Shown here: positions 17,486-27,720 of the stretch, piece after piece
Layout: the number at the start of each line of letters is the position of its first letter
Numbering within the stretch: position 1 is the first letter of the stretch
Assembly: GCA_958450365.1 (NCBI GenBank)
Contig: CAUEEP010000731.1
Location: 124,001 to 188,000, forward strand
Source: Mesorhabditis belari
Lineage: Eukaryota > Nematoda > Chromadorea > Rhabditida > Rhabditidae
Reading direction: 5' to 3'
DNA length: 64,000 nt
Made by a program: the position numbers and the translations under genes
Notes under the pieces: model-generated
What the model was told of the DNA's origin: nothing
What the model saw: the letters and a program-made list of their open reading frames with translations, nothing else
Databases searched by the model: none

Positions 17486-19976
17486 AATCATTGTTCTATA
17501 ATAGCTTTTTTGTCGATAGCCAAAAGTAAAACTCCTTACAAATTCTATGTTTAACAAGCAATTTGATTAAAACAATTCCCTCTGATGAGCCAAAGAAGTT
17601 TTCCTTTAACGAAATTTTTTCTCAAATAACAAAAAATGTTTTGTCTTTTGTAGAGTTGTCTTTTCGAGACTTCATCGATGATGATTAGTCATGATGAAAA
17701 GAAAAGGAAACAAATTATTTGCTAATACTTGCAATTTTGAAACATTTTTGGTTAGTTGAAAGGAGGGGTTGGGAATGGGATTATTCTTGATGTTTTAAAT
17801 GAAAAGATTAACTCGCTTAAAGTTTAAAAATTATTCCAAAACTTCCTTACTCTTTTTGGCATTCAAGGCAAATACAGTACACAGTAGCCAACCTAGAATA
17901 TTATTTGAAGTACTGAACTCACTAATACCTTTGAAATATCTTTCGAAAAGTCAATGTTTCAACATTTTCATGGTGAATGCTTTGATTTTGAAAGTAGTAA
18001 AAGATTTCGGCAATGACTACCAGCAATTTTCTTCGCTTGACAATTTGGGAGTACATGTGAAGAGTTGAAAGGAGCTGACAATTCGATTACTATAACTGCT
18101 TGCAAATCTTATCCTAGTTAATCCCACTAAACACAGAAAGCAACCGCAAAATAGTTTTAAAGTATAAAAGTAAAGCTTGTTGCTACTTTTGTGTTTTTTC
18201 AACAGAGTTTAAATGGAGAACTTTCATTTTTTTGATGTCTATGACATTTCTCCAGGATTTTTCCACATAAAATCAATAATTAATCACCAGCACAAGGAAA
18301 TCCAAAATCGAAAGAAAAATGAAAACACTTTAAAGCCAAAATCCTGGAATTCGTGGAATTAGATGGGAGGAGCGAGAATGCGAAACGGCGAAAATTTTGC
18401 CGGCGGCATTCAGAGAGAAAGTAGGCGGAGTCTCGTTTCAATCACAAAAGAGACATTGCTGATTCATTCGGGACGGGAAAGAAAAGACGCAAAATCGAGG
18501 AAAGGAAAGAAACGATCGAAATCCGCTTTTGTTATCTCTCGTCAAAATCTCATTTTTTCGTTTCTTTACTGAAAAAACAATGCCTTCTGGTTGCACGTTG
18601 GTTTCCCGGTGATTCGTTGGGTTTTCGATTGCCTTGTCAGTCTTAACGGTCAATTTCTTTAGATATCCTCAAATATCTGACTATCAGTGTGTATTCTCAA
18701 AAAAACCTTGTTATCCTGTAAAATAGTAATCGTTAGAGTGTGCTCTTCTCAAGTAATCCGCTCTCTAAAACGCGTCCCCTTTCTCTTTCTATCGTAATTC
18801 TGCCTCTATTTTTATCCAATCAACTTACTTTTTTTATCTTTCGATATCCTTTGCGAACCCTCACAAATCAGATCAAAAGCAAATAGAATGGATAAAAAGT
18901 AGAGACATATTACAATAGCTATGATAGATCTACCAGATTACGGTAGTTGACTGACTGTGAGTGATCTGCTAGGTAGCGTAATAACTGAAAAAATCATCTA
19001 TTCTCTGGATAACAATTTTTTGGTGACTTATTGCCCAGGGGATTAGAAAAATGTAAAACTCAAATTTAGTCGAACCTAGTAGATAGCTCAACAGCGGCTA
19101 GACCCCGCCTCCATCAACACTAATTCCCCTACCTAACTACAATAAAAGGCACAAACTAATCGCCCGGGCGTCATCAAAAGTGCGTGTGTATGAAAATGGA
19201 TAGGGTGGCTGTCAAGTGTTGGGTGATTCATGGATTGGGTGAAAGGGGGACAGCCTCTTCGATGTGTAGATCTCCGCTCTTCATCTCTCTGCCTCGATTC
19301 TCGTCAATCTCGCATTGTCGCAGGTGATCACACATCCCATTTCACTACCCACTCTCTCTCACTCACTATTGCCCGGGATAGCACACTAAAAATAGCCAAA
19401 ACTAGTGTGTGCCATCCCATCAAAAAGACAACCACAATAACATCAGTCAACAGCTGATTTTGTTGATTGGTGGGTGATTTGAAAGGCTGACAATGAGCTC
19501 CTTGTTTTTTCGAACAAATGTACTTGCGGTGGCTTTCTCATTGTTGGGGCATCCGTCTTGTTTCCCGTTAACTTTTGACTCATTGTGGCGAATTTTTTGT
19601 TTGTCGCTTTTTCGTGTAAAAGGTTTTCTTTCAGTTCAACTTGACTAAATACTTTTTTCCGCAATAAAAAAACTCGAGTTCGCAACCCGTCCCAAGTTAT
19701 GCATGGGAAATTCCAGCACTTGTCACGGCCAAAAACTTCCAAACTCCGAATCGCTCAAAAGGGTGAAATGTCTCTGGAACTGGGAAAGTTTATACGAAAT
19801 AACAAAAATACATGTATAACTCGGAAACTTATCAAATGCACCATTTGGGGTCTAAGTGAACAATCAAAAAAATTGAGATCAAACACGGGAATTTCTGCAA
19901 AAAATCGAAAAACAACGGTAACAAAATAGCGACAGCAGTTTGAGCAAAACTTCGACAATCGACAAAAAAAGATTGA
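17486..19976. other. gene-poor region 3' of the VRK-1 gene
   Basis: Contains one diverged MITE family 2 copy at 18760-18955 and a GC-richer island at 19190-19460 with several TCTC/ACTC runs. No coding exon with consistent splice sites was found; the 3' UTR of the minus-strand VRK-1 gene must lie just below 19977. Confidence 0.5.
18760..18955. mobile_element. MITE family 2, diverged copy
   Basis: Left half CTCTAAAACGCGTCCCCTTT then CTTTCTATCGTAATTCTG; the right half (GGATAAAAAGTAGAGACATA then ATTACGGTAG) is a weaker complement. The same family is at 26451, 50768, 55262 and 55534. Confidence 0.65.
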
Positions 19977-22253
19977 TTAAATTTCACTTGATTCACTGTT
20001 GTCGTCGTTCTCTTGACTGCTCGTTGCTTTCCGTCGACTTCTCTTCGCGATTTTGTTGATAATGATAGATCGGCGGCCTTTCGTGGCAAAGTTAAGCATA
20101 CCAGGTACCTAAAAATTTCATAATCATGATTGCTTAAGTATTAATCTAAACGGGATTAAAATATTCGCTCAAGCCTTCTTAGATTAATCAAAAATACCTT
20201 TGTTCGTAGCTGTTGAGGATCCTGTTTGATTGCAGTTGCCACTCGTGACTTTTTGATGATGCCGTTCTGGCCATTTTGTTTCGAAGTCGGCGCCGAGCTG
20301 GTATGAGCCACTAAACAGAAGAAATATTATTCCGTATCATATTTTCTGACTTTGTTAGTGCTAGTATTTAGTAGCACTTCCAATATTCCAAACCGAAAGT
20401 CAAATTACCAACCTCCATTTGCTCTTTTAAGTGGTGTCACAACTGGCGATGGAGAAGAATCGCTTTCACTTGCATTCACTTCTTTTACAAACACCTAAAA
20501 CATCATCTTCCGATTTTACTCAAAAACAATACCTTTTTCCTCTCGACTCTCGTTGCTTTAGCAGGCGCTGTTACTTTCGCTTTCTTCACATCCTTTCGAT
20601 TTTCCTCATCTTCAGTCGATGACCGTTTTGTAGAAGCGCGGACCACCGATGGGGTCGCTTTCTTTGCCGGTGAAGCTGTAGATCCAGTGTTACATGCCTA
20701 AAGTTTTCATTACTACCTCCACCATTAAATATTCTAAGCAAACCTGATGAATTTGCTTAAAGTTGACTCCACTTGTATAAGGTGTGTCGAGAGCCACGCG
20801 AAACAGCTTTTCCACCCAAGAAAAGCAAGACTGATGTTTCTAAAACAAAGGTTGAAATTAGATAAACAAAAACAGATATACCTCAAGCACCTTCTTCAAA
20901 TTTTCTTTCACATCCTTCACGAAGTCTTGTTTAGCGGCAAAGACTTTTTCAGCGTTTGATTCGAGATTCTAAAAGATTGCAGTGATTTATTTTTTTTAAT
21001 TGCAAGCAAACCTGCCATGGAAGAGTTCCTGTCAACCAGTAAATAACGTTGTAGCCAAGAATTTCAATATCTCCTCGATATGACGGATTCAGGCCACGAT
21101 GTGCGTCGATCGAGGTAAAAATTGCCGTCCCGTTGTGTGCTAAAAGAACATTGACGTTTTTAGGTAGATCAACTGTACGCTTGACAGTTCAATGAACATA
21201 TCACGGTATCTTTTACTAACTCATCAACTTACCTCGTTTCTTGTCCGGCTTTTCCACATTTGCTGAAGCCATTCGTGCCAGTCCGTAGTCGACAAGCACC
21301 GATGTGGAGAGATTGGCTGGGTCTTCAAGCAGAATGTTTCCCGCCTTGATATCAGCATGCACGTAGGACTAAACAAAAGTTTTAAATTGCAGTAGTTTTC
21401 AAATATACCTTCGTGTGCAAATATTCTAACGCATCTAGAACACATTTCACAATCTTCAAGCAAGCTTTGGGATCAAAAACCTAAATTCTAGTTTATCCCT
21501 GATAAATTGGGCATAGAAACTTTTTTCTTCTCGCGTATTTCTTCAAGTGAAGTGGCGTACTTTGGAATGATGAGGTAACGCAGTTTGTCTTGTTTGTAGT
21601 CGAAAATCCCGGTGCTGATCATCGGTGGCACGCCGAGCCATGTAATCTCTAAACATAAAAGTATTGCTTGTACCATTCAGGCTCAGCCGATTCAGAATCA
21701 AAGAATTAAAATCATGTTTAAGAACCCACTTCTTCCAGTCTTGTAGGCGTTTATGTCGGCGGCTCGGAGAATTCGTTGAAAGACGTTCACTTCGGTAAAG
21801 AGCGGCCCATTTCCTTGTGGTTCCACTTTGCAACAGTAGTTCTCTTTGCGAGAGCCTTCCTGGAAATTAATAAAGATTGTTTGAGCTGAATTGCCAATAC
21901 AGATCTTCTACAAAGCACCAAAATTGGGCTAAAATTTCAGCTTACACCTTATCATACTCTTTTATCACAGGATTCGACAAACTCTCCATCTTGGCTTGAT
22001 TCACGTGAATATCTAGTGGCATAAAATCTCTAAAGATTCAAAAAGCGCTCATTCACTAAAAAATCTAGCTAAAGCTTTTAAGCAACGTCATAAAACACCG
22101 ATTTACCTCAGAGCAACTGTAGATTCGTCCAAAGCCTCCGGTGGCGATCTGTGTGCCGATGTGGTAAATTTTCTTCGTGCTCACATCTCGAAGTGGGGTC
22201 TTCTGCGGGAGTGGTGGGGCCAATTGGTGCAGAGGGACTTTCTTTGGCGGCAT
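19977..22253 (-). CDS. vrk-1: vaccinia-related kinase (VRK-1-like Ser/Thr kinase), 471 aa
   Basis: Nuclear Ser/Thr kinase of the VRK group (CK1 superfamily), which in known species acts on chromatin and nuclear-envelope proteins such as BAF. Twelve exons: 22253-22107, 21859-21730, 21648-21521, 21480-21409, 21368-21233, 21139-21012, 20968-20882, 20839-20744, 20697-20533, 20494-20413, 20310-20198, 20108-19977; all phases agree. Gly-rich loop [10 protein letters not shown] (residues 36-45), ATP lysine K60 in CCKVEP, VRK hallmark NGPLFTE, catalytic loop [10 protein letters not shown] with D165 (HAD replaces the usual HRD/HGD), metal-binding DYG at 186-188, then [12 protein letters not shown] and [10 protein letters not shown]. 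Exons 9-12 encode a Lys/Arg/Ser-rich tail, probably nuclear-localising. The start codon lies immediately behind a TTTAG acceptor, suggesting trans-splicing. It is divergent from the SET gene. Confidence 0.95.
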
Positions 22254-22258
22254 CTAAA
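22254..22258 (-). promoter_or_regulatory. probable trans-splice acceptor of the VRK-1 gene
   Basis: On the minus strand TTTAG touches the ATG with no intervening base, a pattern typical of nematode spliced-leader addition. A conventional upstream 5' UTR exon is the alternative. Confidence 0.55.
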
Positions 22259-22907
22259 TCACAAATTTAATTCAAAAGTTAAAAATAAGGGGAAGAAAGA
22301 AGAACATGATAAACCGTGCGCTTTATGAATGAGCGACAATTTTTGAAAAGGCGCCCAACAAAGGTACGGTAGAAAGAGCGTGCTAAAAATTTTGCAGTAA
22401 ACAATTCGCCAATCATTAGATACTTTACTAAAGTTTAAAGTTATTCGATGAAACAACTGAGCATTTTCCGTATATTTATTTGCTCCCAATTATACATTTC
22501 GAGTGTCCCCCTCAAAGTGTCCCCTTTTTGTCCCCCTAAAGTGTCCCCCCCTAGTATTCCCCCTAAATTTTTCCGTTTAAGATGTTTCGAGTTCGATGCA
22601 TTTGCTGATCATTGAGTTTAAAAAGTTAAAGCACATTTGGAGAGCAAAAAGTTGTGATTTGATATGAAAAAAAATAGGGGGATACTAGGGGGGGACACTT
22701 TAGGGGGACAAAAAGGGGACACTTTGAGGGGGACATTTAGGGGGGCAAAAGGGGGACACAGGGGGGGGGGGGACACTCGAAATGTATACTCCCAATTTGG
22801 CAGTCCCAAAAACTTTTCATGGTTTTTGTTCTTCGCTCTGTATTGTTGTTTTTTAATCTTTTCATTCGTTTTTGCTCCAAAACTTGAAATCTTCTTAATA
22901 TTCTTAT

Positions 22908-22913
22908 TTTCAG
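22908..22913 (+). promoter_or_regulatory. probable trans-splice acceptor of the SET-domain gene
   Basis: TTTCAG six bases before the start codon ATG at 22919, with no plausible upstream coding exon in the short divergent promoter. Confidence 0.55.
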
Positions 22914-22918
22914 GATCT

Positions 22919-25900
22919 ATGGAATTGGACACGAGGTTCCCAGAGTTGCCGAAAACCGTTCGGATCAATCAAGACTTGAAAAGAGGCCAATTTCTTGAGG
23001 TAAGGGGTTTATGCTTGTTCTACTTATCAAAGTTAAAAACTTGAAGAAAATCTTCGATAGTGTAAGAGGTAGCCTAAAGTTCGATATAATTAGGGGGTTT
23101 TTAAACTTTTAATTTTTAGGCCTTGTCTGATATTCCGCCCGGTGTGATCGTCTGCTGTGAACGTGGTCTTAGCATCACTCTTTCGCCAACAAGATGCCGA
23201 TTTTGTGCAAGCAAAGAGATTTTGCTGAAGTTGGTTTGAAATTCAGCACTCGTTAGCGTTAAATTTGCTTGTTGTCGTTGTCATGTTTATCTTTTTGTTT
23301 GTAGTTCCTCTACTTGTCAACAATGCGAGTCTTCGACAAATTGTGCCTCGATTACCCGAATTCAAGATGGATTACAAGAGAGACTACAAAAATTCGGCTT
23401 TCTGGAATTGGCTCTTCGCATCGTTTTGTCTCATTCGGCTGAAGAAATCACAGAAGTCATACAAAAGTTTTCTTCAAGGAAAAGTGAGTCGCTTAGTTTC
23501 AAACAAACCTAGTTCGCTTTTAGAGTTTCCAATCACCAGCTCCAACAAGAGACGTTTCGAACTCGTGGCAAATCTACAGGGAAACAAAGCAGCCCCTATC
23601 GACAGTATTGGAGTTGACAATTTATTGGACGAGCTTGTTGATCGTTTAGAACAGGTTACTTTTGAATTGTAGCTAGTTTAAAGTAACACAAATGTGTAAT
23701 CTGAAAGCATAATTGAATCTCAAGACCAGATGCTCATATCAAACTCATTTATTGTAGTGTGATTCTCCTTGGATCTCCATGCCGGACTACAGAAAACGAT
23801 TCAAAGAAGCTATTCGGTTTGTGATGGAGCGTCTTCCCGACAATGCGCATTCAATATTCGATGTCGACCAAATTGCGCAGGTAAAATTTGCAGGCAAAAT
23901 CTATATTTTTATGTTCGAATTAGATTCACGATATGCATGCATTCGCTGAAGAATCTTCATGGATACTCCACCGAGAAGTCACACGGTAATAGTGCTAGCT
24001 TAAATTTAGAGATACTCAGTTATTGAGTAATTAATGTATGAACTTTAAGCTTGAACTTTAGTGCATTGGAAGGCCAGTCTGCTTCTCATCGCGTTCATTC
24101 ATCACAACAACCCATTGCTCTTGGTCTCTTCCCAATTTCTTCGCTCATCAACCACTCTTGTCATCCAAATACTTATAGTTAGTTCGTGAATTTTTAACTT
24201 CTTTTAAATATTTGTTTTAGCACGAATGGAAATATGATGATTTATCGCTCTCGTGGCATTCGGAAAGGCGACGAGATCACCGATAGTTATGGGCCGAACA
24301 TTTGGAATCATACGCTAGAGGAGAGAAGGGTTTGATAAAATTTGAAAAACTACGCTAATGAGTATATTCCAAACCAATGCATAGAACTCATAAATTGAAA
24401 TGTGCCGTTCTAACTGTAGAATTGTTATATGGTATGTCATGACGACGTACGTTTAAAAGAACACCAATAAAAAGAAGTCTGCTTTATTTGGGTACAGTTT
24501 ATGTTCACTCTAACGTTGAACTTTAATTGATTGGCGGGACGATCGGTATTTCTACACTTTATCGCGCAGTGGCCTAAAAAGGAAATAGATTGCACGACAA
24601 ATAATTCAAATTTCAAACTAAAAGTATTCACCGTGCTTTTGGCAAGAAGGCCGCCCACATAGCCCGATCGACGATGATTTGGCCTAAAATAATCAATTCA
24701 TTAAATGGTAACTTCAGAATATCAGTTAGCACAAAATGGGGAACAACCAGCCGACGGGCGGATCGCCGTAGTAATGACCGTCTTTTTTCGAGACCTCGTC
24801 GACGGTCGACATTGGTCTTGAGATCGGCCTAAAATGAAAAGATTTACAAGACACTAACAAAACCAAAAAGTAATTTAAGGCAAAAGCTTACCTCATTCGA
24901 GCAGTACATCTTCACTTTCTTTAGCGTCGGCATCAGGGCCATCACATAATCGTCTTGTGTAGGGCTAAAGAATAAATGATAACGAATAGCCAACACAAGT
25001 TCTTGTAAAAATTAAAAATTAAATTAATTATTAAGAAAGAAGTAAAAAATCGCTAAAAAACTCACGAGGTCCGGCTTATACTTGCTTTTACCAGATCCCA
25101 TCGCGAAAAACATGAAATGAATGAGACGTTTGTGGTCTTTTATTGCACGGTTAAATGCAAAATAATGGCTTTGTAATAATATCCAAATTTCTATAGCATT
25201 TTAATCCGTTGTACTTTAGGTTCACACCGCTCGTCGTGGCTTCGATTGTTGGTGTTCGGCGTGTGAGAACTCGATTTGCCTACAAAACGTTCTTGAGGGA
25301 ACAACCGATGGAGATTATTTGGTGAGTTTGGTTTAGTTTGACGATGTAAGTGTGAAATTCTAGACAGATGAGGAATGCCTTCTGGACGCTGATCAACTCG
25401 AGCCCGATTTCGACACGTTGATACGGAAATTTCGACGCATTTCCCAGGTTAATAGTGGGGCTAATGTATTTAAATTGGCTCGACATGAAAACAAATGAAT
25501 AAATTTAACTTTTCAGCGATGTACTCCAGGGAATCAAGAGTTGGATCGTTTTGCCCATTTCATCGTCGCAATGGGTGTTAGAAAAGGTAACTCTTAAAGT
25601 TTGTTTTTTAGTTCTGAGCTAAATTGCAATTTTTAGGTGATCTTGATCTTTCGTCTGAAGCTCTCAAAATTTTGTGGAAGTCGCTGGAAGCGAGAAATTT
25701 GTTGCTCTGCCCGGAAAGAGGATTCGTCGCCCATGCGCAAGCACTCATTCTCAAAGAGAAATGGGAGAGGTGATGCTTTTATCGCTACAAAAATTTCTTT
25801 ATACACTTTGTGTAAACTGGTTTTTAGATCAAAGGACGAAGCCGTTTTGCAACAATGTCAGAAGTCCTTTTTCTCAGCTCTCGTCGCTTATCGAACTTTT

Positions 25901-25963
25901 TTTGGATGTGATGGACTCTTCGCAAAAGAGTTAACGGATTCTTTTACAGGAATTTTTGTTTAG
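22919..25963 (+). CDS. SMYD-type SET domain protein with a degenerate MYND finger, 479 aa
   Basis: Predicted protein lysine methyltransferase of the SET-MYND (SMYD) group. Thirteen exons: 22919-22999, 23120-23229, 23305-23483, 23524-23654, 23758-23880, 23924-23985, 24062-24181, 24221-24329, 25220-25321, 25364-25447, 25517-25586, 25637-25769, 25828-25963; phases agree. The split SET begins with KRGQFLEALSDIPPGV (21-36). A Cys cluster follows (C53, C56, C68, C71, C77), resembling a MYND finger but without the usual final His/Cys pair. The core motif is LINHSCHPN (257-265), then IRKGDEITDSYG, the SAM/substrate-site Tyr region. The post-SET zinc site is CWCSAC (315-320) plus NHSC. The C-terminal part is helical, as in SMYD TPR-like tails. 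The exon 7 donor (GTTCGT) was chosen because only it keeps the frame. Intron 8 (24330-25219) holds a minus-strand gene candidate. Confidence 0.9.
24437..25101 (-). CDS. small multi-exon gene candidate nested in the SET gene intron; frame unresolved
   Basis: On the minus strand, within the 890-bp eighth intron of the SET gene, there is a run of GC-richer, exon-like blocks with good splice sites: 25101-25066 (ATG, donor GTGAGT, or an earlier donor GTATAA), about 24965-24893 (donor GTAAGC), about 24833-24745, about 24684-24640 and about 24577-24560. Three successive acceptors are followed by GCC. The first blocks read well as MGSGKSN joined to PTQDDYVMALMPTLKKVK. The later blocks read best in a different phase: MSTVDEVSKKDGHYYGDPPV, SGYVGGLLAKST, then a stop. 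I could not join both halves without an assumed unusual splice or a base error. It could be one short protein of 50-80 residues, or a processed non-coding transcript. I do not recognise the family. Confidence 0.35.
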
Positions 25964-26450
25964 GATTTTCTAATCTATTTAAAGTTTTCTTGTTTTGAAG
26001 CTATGATTTTTGTATAAATCTTTTCATGAGAGCTGATGATTGAAATTCGATTTCAAACGCCGGTTTCTGCTTTAAGCGCTCTTTTTTGTGTGTTTTTAGC
26101 AAAGGATCCTTTCAAGAGTGTCAGACCCCTAAAATCTAAGCATCCCATAAAATGAAGAGCCCTCTCACACATACAAATACACACACAAAAATGACGGTCC
26201 CTTTTGTCGTCATCCATTCATCAAATATGGGAGAAAAGACACATAGCAAAAAGGAGGAAAGAGAAGAATCAATGTGTGTTTGAGCACGTTTTGGGTAGCT
26301 ATCGAATGGCCAGCGGGGACTGAACCGTTTGACTTGTTCGCCGAAACACGTTACTGTTTTGTTTTGATGCTCGTTATTCAATATATAGAACGTACCCAGC
26401 TATTCCTACACAACTGAACGATGTCGCCTGGACCCTGTTTCACTCTTCTA

Positions 26451-26645
26451 ATGCGTTTTTTAAAACGTGGCAACTTTCTCTTTCTACCATAATATTGTCT
26501 CTATTTTTTTTCAAATATATCAACTTTTATTTGATTCTGTGAGAACTCGTCAAGGATACCAAAAGATACAAAAAAGTAGACAGATTGGATAAATTAGACG
26601 CAAGATTACGGTAGAAAGAGAAAAGGAACACGTTTTAGAAAAAGC
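26451..26645. mobile_element. MITE family 2 copy
   Basis: Inverted repeat: TTTTTTAAAACGTGGCAACT then TTTCTCTTTCTACCATAATA against ATTACGGTAGAAAGAGAAAA then CACGTTTTAGAAAAA. Inner motifs are TATCAACTTT and AAAAAAGTAGACAGATTGGA. No open frame of note. Confidence 0.8.
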
Positions 26646-27489
26646 TTTGGTCGAAAGAGACACCGAAAAAAATCTATTTTGGTATTCAAACCATTCTACT
26701 TGAATCCACACAAAAATCTCCAGCTTTCATTTTCCAAAAATCTTCCAGTTTTTATTAAATTTTGTCTGTCAAAAACGTGCCGGAAAATATTAAATTTTTT
26801 TGATCAAAAACACATTATTAAATTCGCCGAGCAAACGCTATTCAATGAGAAAACTTTCGCGATTCATTTTGATTTTGAATGTTTATTGAGACCGAAATTT
26901 TTCTATTCTGATGCTGTTTTTGCTGGTGCACCGTTTTGCCTTGTTGAAAAAACCGATTTTCAATTTTTTTGAGCTTCGCCAATATGTGAAGATCTTGAAA
27001 CGAGGGTTCAGTCCAAAAATTTTTCTTAACCATTTCAAAAAAGAATAAAAAAAATATCCATTTCAAACCATTCCAAATTTCTACGCGTGCATCATTTGGT
27101 TCACCAAATTCCCAGAAAAAGATCGAATCTTCAAAAGATCTCCTGGAAAATCGAGAAAAAGGAGCGTTTCGGAAAGGCTGAATGAGCTGATCTTTTCGAG
27201 AGATCGAAAGGAAAGACCCGAAAAACGGGATTGGGGAAATGAAGGGAATAAGGTGAGTTTTGAAGTGAGTGAACAAGATTGACTCAAAGACTAAACGGGG
27301 AGGTCCAATCGGTGGCACAGATCTCTTTTGGATCCACTCCCATTGTGAGGATCAGTCAAATTTCCGAAAAGAAAGACCGAAATTTTGGAGCCAAGCCACC
27401 ATCCAATTTTCTTGCTTCAATGAAATCAACGATTTTTGGTCGTCAGCTTTGTTTCTTTGATCCTTATCCTTGTGATGTGAAAGTACTGT

Positions 27490-27720
27490 ATTTTATTTGA
27501 TATATTAGCTATAGTACCCATGTATAGCTACAGTATTTAATGCTTTTTAGGTATTTACGATTAGCTACAGTATCCTTGTCTTTACACTGTTACTACAGTA
27601 TCATTGTAGCATCCAGTTACAATACTCTTTTAGCTACAGTACCCCTCTACAGTCCGCGTTCATTAACAATATAGTCTTGTAGCGTTCATTAGTTACAGTA
27701 TCCTTGTAGTTGCAAACACA
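27490..27720. repeat. degenerate repeat cluster, unit near AGCTACAGTATCCTTGTA
   Basis: About ten irregular copies of a TACAGTA-centred unit, alternately written AGCTACAGTA, GTTACAGTATC or CTACAGTACCC. Similar clusters occur at about 40860-41040, 48290-48470 and 49360-49460. Confidence 0.65.

Larger units (their letters stand above)
22254..22918. promoter_or_regulatory. divergent (shared) promoter region with G-run inverted repeat
   Basis: Only 665 bp separate the start codons of the minus-strand kinase and the plus-strand SET gene, so both transcripts must start here. The middle holds an inverted repeat: a C-run arm at about 22491-22566 and a G-run arm at about 22673-22789, built from units like GGGGGACACTTT and ending in 12 consecutive G. 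The shared outer end is CATTTCGAGTGTCC and its complement. Both arms could form four-stranded G structures, or a cruciform together. Confidence 0.7.

Noticed and set aside
21948..22029. 82-bp exon-like block in the first VRK-1 intron (one frame reads [18 protein letters not shown])
   Set aside because: Its length is not a multiple of three and inclusion in the kinase frame hits TGA. Exon 1 joins directly to 21859 with a perfect family match ([16 protein letters not shown]). It could at most be a premature-stop cassette exon.
26842..27318. 158-codon minus-strand open frame
   Set aside because: Phe/Ser/Lys-rich, opposite to other open frames, without splice sites or domain signature.
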